Assembly (NCBI GenBank): GCA_945878975.1
Contig: CAMCUM010000023.1
Span: 1 to 35,633, forward strand
Direction: 5' to 3'
Length of the DNA stretch: 35,633 nt
Origin: Legionella genomosp. 1
GTDB taxonomy: Bacteria; Pseudomonadota; Gammaproteobacteria; Legionellales; Legionellaceae
In this document: piece by piece, positions 8,798-16,416 of the stretch
How positions within the stretch are numbered: position 1 is the stretch's first letter
How the letters are laid out: each line of letters begins with the position of its first letter
The notes under the pieces: generated by a model
What the model saw: the letters and a program-made list of their open reading frames with translations, nothing else
Told to the model about the DNA's origin: nothing
Database searches by the model: none
Position numbers and translations under genes: made by a program

Positions 8798-9535
8798 ATG
8801 CAAAATCGGATTGCGCTGATTACGGGCGGAATAGGGGATATTGGCACAGCAACATGTCGTGAGTTGACCAAGCTGGGTGCTAAAGTGATTGCCGCTGATA
8901 GAGTCTCGCAAGAACATGGCGCCGCTTGGTGTGCCGAGCAAAGTGCAGCTGGTTTTGCTGTGGACTACGTGACCATGGACATCAACTCTTTTGAAGACTG
9001 CGAAAAAGTGGCGCAGGACTTGTTGCAGCGATATGGCGCTATCGATATTTTAGTCAATGCTGCGGGGACCATTCATGATGCGTTCTTGCGTAAAATGACG
9101 AAACAACAATGGGACGAAGTCGTCCATACTGATTTGGATAGTATGTTTCATGTGACGCGGCATTTTATCAATGCCATGATTGAGCGTCAGTACGGGCGCA
9201 TTATCAATATTTCTTCGGTCAATGGTGAAAAGGGACAATTCGGTCAAACGAACTACTCTTCTGCAAAATCTGGCGTTTACGGCTTTACCAAATCATTGGC
9301 GCAAGAAGTAGCCAAATATGGCATCACAGTGAATGCGGTGTCGCCCGGATATGTAGACAGTAAAATGGTGGGGTCTATTAAGCAACCTATATTAGATAAA
9401 ATTATTGAGGGTATTCCGGTGGGCCGTTTGGCCAAACCAGAGGAAATTGCCTGGTCTATCGCCTTTCTGGCTTCGGAGCGCAGTGGATTTATCACAGGCT
9501 CTAATCTCGCAATTAACGGTGGCATTCATATGTAG
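8798..9535 (+). CDS. phaB: Acetoacetyl-CoA reductase (short-chain dehydrogenase)
   Basis: PhaB reduces acetoacetyl-CoA to (R)-3-hydroxybutyryl-CoA with NADPH, supplying monomer to PhaC. The 245 residues form a classical SDR with the cofactor motif TGGIGDIG (9-16), NAAG at 87-90, and catalytic Ser140, Tyr153 and Lys157 in NYSSAKSG. FabG is the close alternative. PhaB is favoured because phaR follows 15 bases downstream, the length matches PhaB, and the local segment EKGQFGQTNYSSAKSGVYGFTK resembles PhaB proteins. ATG at 8798 follows AAGGATCC. The gene is divergent from the efflux operon, with about 180 bases of shared upstream DNA. Confidence 0.85.
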   Translation: MQNRIALITGGIGDIGTATCRELTKLGAKVIAADRVSQEHGAAWCAEQSAAGFAVDYVTMDINSFEDCEKVAQDLLQRYGAIDILVNAAGTIHDAFLRKMTKQQWDEVVHTDLDSMFHVTRHFINAMIERQYGRIINISSVNGEKGQFGQTNYSSAKSGVYGFTKSLAQEVAKYGITVNAVSPGYVDSKMVGSIKQPILDKIIEGIPVGRLAKPEEIAWSIAFLASERSGFITGSNLAINGGIHM

Positions 9536-9550
9536 TGAGGTGATGGGACC

Positions 9551-9982
9551 ATGACAGACGATAAGCATCCTAAAATCAAGCTGATCAAAAAATACAAAAA
9601 TAGACGCTTGTATGACACAGATCTCAGTCAGTATATCACAATGGAAGCCTTGCAAGCGTATGTCTTTCAAGACATTGATTTTCGTGTCTTAGATGCCACA
9701 ACGGGTAAAGATTTAACCAATGCAACTTTGCTGCAAATTTTTGTAGAATTGGAAACGCATGCGACACAGGTTTTACCCTCCAAAGTCTTACGTCAATTGA
9801 TCACGCTATCCAAACACCCGATGAGTCAGCAATATAAGCTGATGTTGGAGCAAATGCTTATTAAGATTCAAGATCATCTGAATCCCTACATGCCTTCTGC
9901 GCAAGGTGTCACAGATTTGTGGATGAAACAATCTGAGCAAGCCATGAAGGCCTGGCAAGATTGGTACAATAAAAAGGAGTAA
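9551..9982 (+). CDS. phaR: Polyhydroxyalkanoate synthesis regulator PhaR
   Basis: PhaR is a cytoplasmic repressor that senses nascent PHA and controls phasin and its own expression. The 143 residues begin with the conserved DNA-binding domain, containing LIKKYKNRRLYDTDLSQYIT (about residues 11-30), followed by the PHB accumulation region (ATLLQIFVELE). The C-terminal helix is charged and ends WQDWYNKKE. It lies 15 bases after phaB with GAGGTGATGGGACC before ATG, so the two are one transcript. This is the short form of PhaR; longer versions carry an extended C-terminus. The TGC-N3-GCA site before the phasin gene is a candidate target. Confidence 0.93.
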   Translation: MTDDKHPKIKLIKKYKNRRLYDTDLSQYITMEALQAYVFQDIDFRVLDATTGKDLTNATLLQIFVELETHATQVLPSKVLRQLITLSKHPMSQQYKLMLEQMLIKIQDHLNPYMPSAQGVTDLWMKQSEQAMKAWQDWYNKKE

Positions 9983-9988
9983 TTGAAA

Positions 9989-10579
9989 GTGGATACTGTT
10001 GTATTGGCCACGCTATCAAAGGGTAAAATCGCAGAGCTGACGGAATTACTAGCTCCTATCCAATGTATTTCGCAGGCCGAATTGAGCATCCCCGAGGTTG
10101 CTGAAACAAGCTTGAGTTTTGTTGAAAATGCGCTCATCAAAGCACGTCACGCCAGCCGACTGAGTATTTATCCTGCATTAGCGGATGATTCAGGTTTGGT
10201 GGTGGAAGCCTTAAATGGACGCCCAGGCATTTATTCAGCACGTTTCGCAGGAGACAAAGCGTCGGATAACGCGAATATTCAAAAATTACTACAGAGTATG
10301 ACCGAGATTAAGGCGCGCCAAGCATTTTTTTACTGTGCGATAGCGTTGGTGCGTTATCCAGAAGATCCTACGCCCATTTTAGCGACTGGCCGATTGGATG
10401 GCGTGATATTAACAGCCCCGCGCGGGATAAGTGGCTTTGGCTATGATCCTGTGTTTTGGATCCCAGACAAACAAAGAACCCTGGCAGAATTATCCTCTCA
10501 AGAAAAAAATCAAATCAGCCATCGCGCGCAGGCGCTGCGGACTTTGTTGGAAAAACTGAAGTCATGTGATACGTTGTAG
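9989..10579 (+). CDS. rdgB: XTP/dITP diphosphatase, HAM1/RdgB family
   Basis: RdgB hydrolyses dITP, XTP and ITP to monophosphates, keeping deaminated purines out of nucleic acids. I choose GTG at 9989 (196 residues) over TTG at 9983: AAGGAG ends at 9979, so GTG has nine bases of spacing and TTG only three, and MDTVVLAT then aligns with the family start. Conserved elements seen are ALADDSGL with the catalytic Asp, GRPGIYSARFAG, GFGYDPVFW and ISHRAQAL. The first motif is unusual: the family has (T/S)-x-N-x-x-K, but here it reads TLSKGK, with Ser in place of the conserved Asn. The gene follows phaR by six bases, probably as a co-transcribed housekeeping gene. Confidence 0.9.
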   Translation: MDTVVLATLSKGKIAELTELLAPIQCISQAELSIPEVAETSLSFVENALIKARHASRLSIYPALADDSGLVVEALNGRPGIYSARFAGDKASDNANIQKLLQSMTEIKARQAFFYCAIALVRYPEDPTPILATGRLDGVILTAPRGISGFGYDPVFWIPDKQRTLAELSSQEKNQISHRAQALRTLLEKLKSCDTL

Positions 10580-10610
10580 CCTGGTTGAGTGATACGTTTC
10601 AAATCTGTGC

Positions 10611-10644
10611 CATCCTCTCATCCGCCAGGGCGGAAGAGAGGATG
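10611..10644. terminator. Hairpin between convergent rdgB and a small exported-protein gene
   Basis: CATCCTCTC and GAGAGGATG enclose a second short stem CCGCC/GGCGG. There is no long T-run directly after it (TATTTG). It lies seven bases before the stop of the minus-strand gene at 10652 and 32 bases after rdgB, where it could end transcripts from both sides. Confidence 0.6.
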
Positions 10645-10651
10645 TATTTGA

Positions 10652-11017
10652 CTAAAGATGAAACGAATTATCCAGCATATTGACATACACATCGTACCAA
10701 TAATTGCTTTCGTAATCCCAATACCCATTGAGCGTAATCCACTCATCTTGCGCTTGTGCGCAATCTGAAGCCTGAATCGTTAAGCGTGCGTTGGGCTGCC
10801 CGATGGCACCATAAGTCAAGGCTTGCGCCAGACCAGTATCTGGTGAAACACATCCTGTGGGAAACGTAATGGCTGAATCATTCACAATCAAACGAAATTT
10901 ATAAGCATGATTATCAGGGCTGGCATCCAAACCAAAATTAACGTCTCCAGGCACTTGACCGGCAAAAATTGCTGTAGCAAAGCTGGTGAACATAACAACA
11001 GTCATAAAACGTTGCAT
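10652..11017 (-). CDS. Small exported protein of unknown function
   Basis: I do not recognise this protein. Starting at ATG 11017 it has 121 residues and opens with a good signal peptide, MQRFMTVVMFTSFATAIFAG, with cleavage likely after Phe-Ala. The ORF could extend to 11077, but GGAG with seven bases of spacing and the signal peptide both favour 11017. The mature part is about 100 residues, with two cysteines (in PTGCVSPDTG and ASDCAQAQD) that could form a disulfide, and an aromatic C-terminal stretch (NGYWDYESNYWYDVYVNML). This suggests a small periplasmic or secreted beta-rich protein. It stands alone, convergent with rdgB and next to a long palindrome. Confidence 0.6.
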   Translation of the reverse strand: MQRFMTVVMFTSFATAIFAGQVPGDVNFGLDASPDNHAYKFRLIVNDSAITFPTGCVSPDTGLAQALTYGAIGQPNARLTIQASDCAQAQDEWITLNGYWDYESNYWYDVYVNMLDNSFHL

Positions 11018-11081
11018 AATCAATCTCCATATATAATGAACGCTTGCAAATATTACACCATTTTGCATGAAGTGCAATCTT

Positions 11082-11247
11082 ATATACCTTTTACGGATGA
11101 ATTTTAGGGATTTTAGGCGATTTGATTTTTAGGGATAAGCTACGACTAAAAAGGAGTAATAGCCAGTTCTATTGCGAGTTTTTAATCGTAGCTTCGCCCC
11201 GAAAAGCGATAGCATAAAAACCTAAAATTCATCCGTGAAAGGTATAT
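11082..11247. repeat. MITE-like palindrome of about 166 bases with nested arms
   Basis: The outer arms ATATACCTTTTACGGATGAA and TTCATCCGTGAAAGGTATAT pair with one mismatch and continue inward through TTTTAGG/CCTAAAA. An inner pair, GGATAAGCTACGA and TCGTAGCTTCGCCCC, adds a second stem. No ORF lies inside. Size, terminal inverted repeats and absence of coding suggest a miniature inverted-repeat element, although no flanking duplication is clearly visible. Confidence 0.75.
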
Positions 11248-11477
11248 CAGGGTAAGATCATGTGTGAGGCATAAATATGTGGGTAGCAGTATCTTTACAA
11301 CTATCGTTCAATTTACCACGTCCTGCGGCTCGTCTGAGCATGGTGTTTACAACTCAGACTATTCAGTGACTGGCTTGAGGTTGACAGCGCCTTAAAACAT
11401 ACTATGATTAATAAAATATCTATTTGTATATATAAAATATATTTTGATTATTAATCTGGTAAATTCAAGGAGCTGTT
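11248..11477 (+). other. AT-rich leader region of the DUF333-like gene
   Basis: No gene is seen here. The last 90 bases are very AT-rich (runs such as ATAAAATATCTATTTGTATA) and probably hold the promoter of the gene at 11478, but no single -35/-10 pair stands out. Confidence 0.4.
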
Positions 11478-12047
11478 ATGAAACCCCATCAAATAGGTAG
11501 TGTGGCATTCCTGTCAGTCGGTTTGAGTATGACGCAGCTCTGTCTGGCTGATACAGATCCTTTGAGTGATTACTGCGTTGCCAAAGGGGGGATGGTCACA
11601 CCCATGACGGCTTGGTTTGAAACCAATACAGGACCTGTTGCTGGTTTGACTGAGAAGTTTTGTACGTTTGAACGTGACAAAGGGTACATCGTTATCGGTC
11701 TGTCAGCCTTTGCATCAGAACAATCCAATATTGCAGCAACTTATATGAAAACGTTACCTGAGTTCAAAGAGGATTCGGACTTGATGCGTGATAAAAGCAA
11801 GCCGGCGGGCCAATCATCTGGATTCGGCATGCCAAACCCTTCTTATGCCGTGTGCCAAAATCTAGGTGGTACAGCTATTACATATAAATTTCACGGCAGT
11901 TTTAGACCACAACAAGGTGGGGACGTTGATATTTGTGTCTTCGGAGATGGATCGATGGTGAGTGCTTGGTCCTTGATTTATATGGCAAATCATCGCGCTG
12001 GCTACGATGAAGTCAAGAGCTATGTCAAATCACAACCCATACCGTAA
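11478..12047 (+). CDS. Exported protein with two DUF333-like halves
   Basis: The 189-residue product has a signal peptide (cleavage near Leu-Cys-Leu-Ala|Asp25). It then shows two segments resembling the DUF333 'putative hemolysin' pattern C-x4-GG ... C-x-F/V-x-DG. The first is DYCVAKGG...EKFCTFERDKGYIVIG and the second is NPSYAVCQNLGG...DICVFGDGSMVSAWSL. The second half has the typical NPS-x3-C start and DGS-x4-W end. It looks like an internal duplication with one degenerate half; the cysteine pairs could form disulfides. ATG at 11478 follows AAGGAG with seven bases. The function of the family is not established; 'hemolysin' is a historical label. Confidence 0.65.
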   Translation: MKPHQIGSVAFLSVGLSMTQLCLADTDPLSDYCVAKGGMVTPMTAWFETNTGPVAGLTEKFCTFERDKGYIVIGLSAFASEQSNIAATYMKTLPEFKEDSDLMRDKSKPAGQSSGFGMPNPSYAVCQNLGGTAITYKFHGSFRPQQGGDVDICVFGDGSMVSAWSLIYMANHRAGYDEVKSYVKSQPIP

Positions 12048-12060
12048 AGTAGTTTCGTAG

Positions 12061-12087
12061 CCCGGGTGAATCGCAGGGTAACCCGGG
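12061..12087. repeat. CCCGGGT hairpin, GTAGCCCGGGTG repeat family
   Basis: CCCGGGT and ACCCGGG flank a 13-base loop and are preceded by CGTAG. The same GTAGCCCGGGTG core occurs at 18585-18618. It lies between convergent genes and probably acts as a bidirectional terminator. Confidence 0.65.
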
Positions 12088-12101
12088 ATTTCAAGCTTCA
12101 A

Positions 12102-12890
12102 CTAAGGCCGATAAATCAAAGAAATAACGCCACTCATTGGCGTAGGATGCATTTGATACGTTTGATTGATGGCTGAGGTTCCGGCCAATCCCTTGCCAAC
12201 GACATCATAGGTACCAAACATGGTGTATAGCAAATCTAAGCGCAGCAAAATAGGATTCGTAATAGGTGTTTCCCAACCCAAACCAGTTTCAAGACCACTG
12301 CCACTAAATGATCGGTTAATCACCCCATAACTACCTGAGTCCGATATATTGAAGCTTGAATACGTCCAGCCTACAATAAAATGAAACTGACCGCCTTCTC
12401 TAATTTGATAGCCTGGTAAGATCCGAATGCCTGTACTATAGGGTGTACTGAAAGAAACTGTTGAACTAGAGGGTGCGTCATAATTGACGGTCGTGGTCAT
12501 TCCGCTAGTAGTACACGAGACAATGGGTAAGGTGGTTTTGGTGGCTGTGCCACGTAACCCACCAAAGCCATTCCCATAGCCTTCTATTTCTATATTAAAA
12601 TCGTTGTAGAATATATAATCAAATCCTACAAAAAGACCACCAAGAAAGCCCTCAGCACCTAATTGAGCTGAGCCAGGATTGACCATGTACTCTTGTTTGT
12701 TCGTGAAGTCACTGACGCCCATCATGCCACCTACATAAAACCCTTCATAATTGTAGGCAGGTGGTTCTACACCCATGGTGCCAGCCCATGCGTTTGACGC
12801 ACTGAGCATGAAAGGTACGAGCAAGCATGGGATGTTATTTCTTGTTTGTTTCAATGCGGTAATCAAAGTCTTTTTGTAATGTGAAATCAT
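12102..12890 (-). CDS. Outer membrane beta-barrel protein (first of a tandem pair)
   Basis: This is a predicted outer membrane protein of 262 residues when started at ATG 12890, where AGGA lies six bases upstream. The longer frame from 12929 adds 13 residues with no ribosome binding site. The signal peptide ends near SNAWA|G. The mature start NYEGFYVGGMMGVSD matches opacity/OmpW-like small barrels, which open with (Y/W)xGFYxGGxxG. Alternating hydrophobic strands run to the end, closing with GVISLIYRP. It is downstream of, and similar in plan to, the gene at 12933. Ligand or role is unknown; surface-exposed barrels of this sort are common in intracellular gammaproteobacteria. Confidence 0.7.
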   Translation of the reverse strand: MISHYKKTLITALKQTRNNIPCLLVPFMLSASNAWAGTMGVEPPAYNYEGFYVGGMMGVSDFTNKQEYMVNPGSAQLGAEGFLGGLFVGFDYIFYNDFNIEIEGYGNGFGGLRGTATKTTLPIVSCTTSGMTTTVNYDAPSSSTVSFSTPYSTGIRILPGYQIREGGQFHFIVGWTYSSFNISDSGSYGVINRSFSGSGLETGLGWETPITNPILLRLDLLYTMFGTYDVVGKGLAGTSAINQTYQMHPTPMSGVISLIYRP

Positions 12891-12932
12891 AACAGGTCCT
12901 TTTGTATGGCTACGTCCGTAGTGGCACATTGA

Positions 12933-13628
12933 TTAAAAACTTATATTAGGTTTATATATGATCGATAAGGTACCTTCTAGTACGCTAGGTGCGACGCTAT
13001 AATGTTGGAATTCATATAGATTATTATTGGTACCACCGTTTCCAGAAAGTGTACCGTAAATACTATAGACAATGTCTCCTCGGAAAGTGAATCCAGCTGG
13101 AAGCTCAACCTTCATCCCCAGGCCGCCCTGAAAGCCGCTTTGATTGCCAGATTTATTGATAAAACCATCTTGACCATTATCTTTAAGGGTTGTGTATGCA
13201 TTGGAATAGCCTAAAATCATATGACCCACTACACCTGGATAAAACAAGAACCCAGGTAAAATACGTCCTGCGAGATTATATCTTTGTTCTGCTGAGAGGG
13301 TGGTATTTTCACGAAACCTTTCTACGCTTGCAGTGTAAGCGTTGGCGTTACCCAGAAATTCTAGGCCTAATTTAAAGCGATCATAGATGGTAAAATCGTA
13401 TCCAATCATTCCACCCCCAGCTATGTTGATGTCTGATAAGTCAATGTAACCATAGGGGTAAGATGAGGTGATGGTCGCATTGAAATCACCGACGGTCACA
13501 TCAAGACCTATATACAGACCATCGTAATCTGAAGTCATTTCAACCATATTAGCCATGGCACCACAGAATGCAGCATTCGATATACAAAGCAAGATGGCTA
13601 ACTGCGTTTTCTTGAAGAACGACATCAT
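12933..13628 (-). CDS. Outer membrane beta-barrel protein (second of a tandem pair)
   Basis: The 231-residue protein has a signal peptide (MMSFFKKTQLAILLCISNAA, cleavage near GAMA|N) and the barrel start DYDGLYIGLDVTVGDFNA. It ends in GTLSIIYKPNISF, a classic C-terminal Phe beta-signal for the Bam machinery. It shares the layout and several phrases with the downstream product (RILPGF / RILPGYQI, LRLDLLYTMFGTYD / FRGDIVYSIYGTLS), so the two are paralogues from tandem duplication, now well diverged. AAGGA precedes the start by six bases; two ATG codons are adjacent at 13628 and 13625. The gap to the next gene is 42 bases, so they form an operon. Confidence 0.72.
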   Translation of the reverse strand: MMSFFKKTQLAILLCISNAAFCGAMANMVEMTSDYDGLYIGLDVTVGDFNATITSSYPYGYIDLSDINIAGGGMIGYDFTIYDRFKLGLEFLGNANAYTASVERFRENTTLSAEQRYNLAGRILPGFLFYPGVVGHMILGYSNAYTTLKDNGQDGFINKSGNQSGFQGGLGMKVELPAGFTFRGDIVYSIYGTLSGNGGTNNNLYEFQHYSVAPSVLEGTLSIIYKPNISF

Positions 13629-13835
13629 AAAATTTCCTTATATTATTTTTGAATCCTTTAGGAGCGGACCAGAAATAACTGACTATTCTTGCATCAAAGG
13701 TGACTGTTGGATTGGCAGTTATTTACGGCACGTTCCTTATACAAAAATTGACCCTCAAAGATTATCTTATATGATTGAGATGGTATTTGAAAGAGGATAT
13801 GCTACAGAGATTGTTTTATTCTATCTTTTCATATT
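13629..13835. other. Divergent upstream region of the barrel operon and nadD-like gene
   Basis: This 207-base gap separates divergent genes. A plus-strand frame without recognisable homology (ending LRHVPYTKIDPQRLSYMIEM...) runs through it and stops in the ATGA that starts the nadD-like gene. No convincing promoter or ribosome binding site was found. Confidence 0.35.
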
Positions 13836-14648
13836 ATGACCGCTACTACCCTAAATGCTTTGGTGCAAAATGCTCGTCAATTAAGGGCGCAACAGCAAAA
13901 CAATCATTTGCCACGTGTGGCAATTTTTGGCTCGAGCTTTAATCCTACAACCTTAGGGCATGTCGATTTTATTCGGTTGCTGTTACGTCAGAGTCGTGAT
14001 GAATTTGCCAGTGTTTGCGTGATCCCTTCTGGGCAATCTCCGTTAAAATCAAGGTCAGATTATGCTTCAGTGATTGATCGTTTGCAGATCTTAGATTTGG
14101 TTTTACAGTCACAATTTACGCCGCAAGAGCGCGAACGCGTCAGAGTAGAAACGCTGGAAGTGGAACGCCAAGCGCCGTCGTGGATGGTGATGACCTTGGC
14201 AGCTTTGATCGTCAAATACCAAGCCCAGGAATCTTATATCCTGGCTTGTGGTTATGATCATCTGTTCCTCATGCAACAATGGTATCATTGGCAAGACTTC
14301 TCAGGATTGTGTGAACTGTGCTTTTATCCCAGAGCAGGGATAGAGATTGTGAATGATGCAGCAGTCAATGCTTGCATGGTTTTGTGTCAAGCGGGGATTG
14401 ACGTCACGCTAGTGTTCTCAGAGGCAGCGCAAAAACAAACATTTGAGGGGTTATATCGTGCAAGCATGCCAGAGCAGTCCCTACCGCTCACATTGTTTTG
14501 TGAGCCTAATGCTAAGATACGCGCGACCTCTGCAACGGATATCCGGAGCTTTTATCAAGGATCAAAATGCCAGGACAGTTCGCCACCAATCGGGCTCAGT
14601 CCTGAAGCGCATCGATATATTTTAGCGCATCATTGTTACGGAATTTGA
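13836..14648 (+). CDS. nadD: Nicotinate-nucleotide adenylyltransferase-like protein (NadD family)
   Basis: NadD adenylates nicotinate mononucleotide to deamido-NAD in NAD synthesis. The 270-residue protein has the nucleotidyltransferase signature IFGSSFNPTTLGH (about residues 30-42), where TLGH is the HIGH-like motif, and a C-terminal RATSATDIRSF that corresponds to the ISST-x-IR motif. The family usually starts directly at GGSFDPxHxGH; here about 27 extra residues precede the core, and the usual second histidine region reads NPTTLGH, so substrate specificity is not certain. No clear ribosome binding site precedes ATG 13836. It converges with the permease gene 35 bases downstream. A related pantetheine- or NMN-type transferase is the alternative. 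Confidence 0.72.
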   Translation: MTATTLNALVQNARQLRAQQQNNHLPRVAIFGSSFNPTTLGHVDFIRLLLRQSRDEFASVCVIPSGQSPLKSRSDYASVIDRLQILDLVLQSQFTPQERERVRVETLEVERQAPSWMVMTLAALIVKYQAQESYILACGYDHLFLMQQWYHWQDFSGLCELCFYPRAGIEIVNDAAVNACMVLCQAGIDVTLVFSEAAQKQTFEGLYRASMPEQSLPLTLFCEPNAKIRATSATDIRSFYQGSKCQDSSPPIGLSPEAHRYILAHHCYGI

Positions 14649-14683
14649 AACCCTTATGCTCAAAATTTTTCACGAAACCACAA

Positions 14684-15880
14684 TCATTTGAATACTTCAG
14701 CCAGCACCACACCAACGAAAAACATCAGAACCAACCCTGCCAATACGTTACCACCTGGCACACGATACCCCTTGAGTTTCAAATGATGTCGACCTTTGAA
14801 AATCATCAGCATAGGTAACACGCCCATTAGAAGTGCCACTAACATGCCTGCCCAGCCTAAAATTTGGTTGAATCCGGTGGGAATACATTTGAGAAAGAGC
14901 ATCGGTGGGATATAGGTTAAGCATAATAGAAAGGCACCGGATAATCCTTTGGATTCCATTTGAAGACCATCCGCGAGCGCATGGTACAACGCCATAGAGA
15001 CTCCTAGGAAGGAAGTGATGACTGCAAATAAGGCGAAAGCTGTGATGATATAAGAAAGGTATGCATTGTGTGAGATATGTACCAAAGCGTTCGCAACGCC
15101 CGTACCATTATCCAAACCATGCGCAATGACGCGCAGACCTGAGGCCCCAAATAGGGGAATATTTCCCAATGTAGCAATTTCCCACAAAATATAGATGAAT
15201 AGCGTTACGATGCTGCCTAGAAGAATGGTTTTCTGTAATATGTCAGATTTTCGTTCAAAATAAGTACTCAGAGATGGGACGATGATGCTATAACCAAAGG
15301 CTGTGATAAGCAATGGGATGGCTTGCGGGAGCTGCCAGACATTTTGTGCAGGTTGGGTCAGTAAATGGCTATCTACGGTGGGAAGTGTGATGCACAAAAT
15401 GAGAATATATGTGAGCGCAAGGCCTATCGACATCGCACGATTCACATGATCTACGACGTGAATACCAAAAAAAATAAAAAGCCCAATCAAACCAATAAAC
15501 CCTACCATGCCCACCATTTGATGGAGGCTAATATGCCAAAAATAGTCCACGGATTGGATGATCCAACTCGAGCCTGCCAATAAATAGGTGCACATTAAGG
15601 AATATAAAAGGGCCAGGTACACGATCCAAACTAGGTTTTTAGTCTTCTTTCCGAAGAAAAACTGGGTGATGCTCAAGAGGTTTGCAGTGGGAGATTTTTG
15701 CCATAAATGAATTTCTAAATAATACAGTGCGGCTATCGTTGAAAACCCCCAACAGAGAATAAATAGGATAATACTCCAAGAGAATCCAGCCTCACCTGTG
15801 TCACTAGGGATCCCTAAAATCCCGGTTCCGATCGAGGTACCACAGATGAGTAATATCCCGCCTACGATTTTTGAATTCAT
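14684..15880 (-). CDS. Aromatic amino acid permease (HAAAP family, TyrP/Mtr type)
   Basis: This inner-membrane proton symporter probably imports tyrosine or tryptophan. The 398 residues are almost wholly hydrophobic with about eleven membrane segments. The first segment has GGILLICGTSIGTGILGIP, the unwound TM1 motif of this family. ATG at 15880 follows AGGGAAGAT. Which aromatic amino acid is carried cannot be decided. It is in the same orientation as pabAB, but 514 bases of duplicated DNA separate them, so it is probably transcribed separately. Intracellular bacteria of the Legionella group depend on imported amino acids, which gives the gene a plausible nutritional role. Confidence 0.85.
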   Translation of the reverse strand: MNSKIVGGILLICGTSIGTGILGIPSDTGEAGFSWSIILFILCWGFSTIAALYYLEIHLWQKSPTANLLSITQFFFGKKTKNLVWIVYLALLYSLMCTYLLAGSSWIIQSVDYFWHISLHQMVGMVGFIGLIGLFIFFGIHVVDHVNRAMSIGLALTYILILCITLPTVDSHLLTQPAQNVWQLPQAIPLLITAFGYSIIVPSLSTYFERKSDILQKTILLGSIVTLFIYILWEIATLGNIPLFGASGLRVIAHGLDNGTGVANALVHISHNAYLSYIITAFALFAVITSFLGVSMALYHALADGLQMESKGLSGAFLLCLTYIPPMLFLKCIPTGFNQILGWAGMLVALLMGVLPMLMIFKGRHHLKLKGYRVPGGNVLAGLVLMFFVGVVLAEVFK

Positions 15881-15945
15881 ATCTTCCCTATATGATAAAT
15901 CTAGGGTAGTTATATCATACTCCGAAGGTGCAATACATTATTTTC

Positions 15946-16017
15946 TCCGTCTTTGCGAGCGCAGCAATCGAGAGCTCCGCCCGCTGGATTAGTTCGCCTA
16001 TGGTTCGCAAAGACGGA
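15946..16017. repeat. Hairpin with TCCGTCTTTGCGA arms
   Basis: TCCGTCTTTGCGA and TCGCAAAGACGGA form 13-base perfect arms around a 46-base loop. The left arm resembles the hairpin at 2515. The right part is repeated at 16250 onward, where the left arm has been lost through the duplication. Confidence 0.75.
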
Positions 16018-16250
16018 GTGGCAAATATGTACGGAATCAAAGCCAAGAAATCCGAGCCGCGACCGTTAGGGAGCGGAAAAGCACCCATTATCCGCTCCCT
16101 AACGGTCGCGGCTCGGATTTCGGTCGAGGTTCGGTCGAGGTTCGGTGTCCGCTTCAGCGCCGTTTGCACTGCTTTCGTTTTCAACACCATTTCTGCAAAC
16201 TCTTCTGCAGGATCGGATAGGGCAATAATAGCTCCGCCTGCACCGACGCT
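15954..16250 (-). pseudogene. Duplicate copy A: 3' fragment of pabAB plus palindrome
   Basis: This stretch repeats 16250-16535 almost base for base. It carries a second copy of the pabAB 3' end, reading AIIALSDPAEEFAEMVLKTK through LKRTPNLDR on the minus strand, followed by the palindrome at 16048-16120. It has no start codon and cannot make a full enzyme, so it is a gene fragment. It differs from copy B by an 11-base tandem repeat (TCGGTCGAGGT twice) and a handful of substitutions; those in the coding part are all synonymous. The junction with copy B is at a shared TGCGAG near 16250-16255. Confidence 0.85.
16048..16120. repeat. Perfect 30-base-arm palindrome, CTCCCTAACGGTCG family, copy A
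   Basis: Arms at 16048-16077 and 16091-16120 are perfect reverse complements over 30 bases with a 13-base loop (AAAGCACCCATTA). The core CCGAGCCGCGACCGTTAGGG matches the element at 2620-2706. Confidence 0.93.
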
Positions 16251-16343
16251 GCGAGTGCAGCAATCGAGAGCTCCGCCCGCTGGATTAGTTCGCCTATGGT
16301 TCGCAAAGACGGAGTGGCAAATATGTACGGAATCAAAGCCAAG

Positions 16344-16416
16344 AAATCCGAGCCGCGACCGTTAGGGAGCGGAAAAGCACCCATTATCCGCTCCCTAATG
16401 GTCGCGGCTCGGATTT
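16344..16416. repeat. Palindrome, CTCCCTAACGGTCG family, copy B, overlapping the pabAB stop
   Basis: This is the same palindrome displaced by 296 bases. One base differs in the right arm (AATGG for AACGG), leaving a G-U pair. The right arm holds the last codons and the TAG (16395-16397) of pabAB, so the element entered the coding end of that gene. Confidence 0.92.

Noticed and set aside
13555-13839. Plus-strand 94-codon ORF as a full gene
   Set aside because: Its 5' part is antisense to the barrel signal peptide and no family is recognised. Only the overlap of its stop with the nadD-like start was kept as a weak observation.
15928-16365. Plus-strand ORF of 145 codons across the duplicated region
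   Set aside because: It has repeated peptide blocks caused only by the tandem DNA duplication, with no ribosome binding site or family resemblance.
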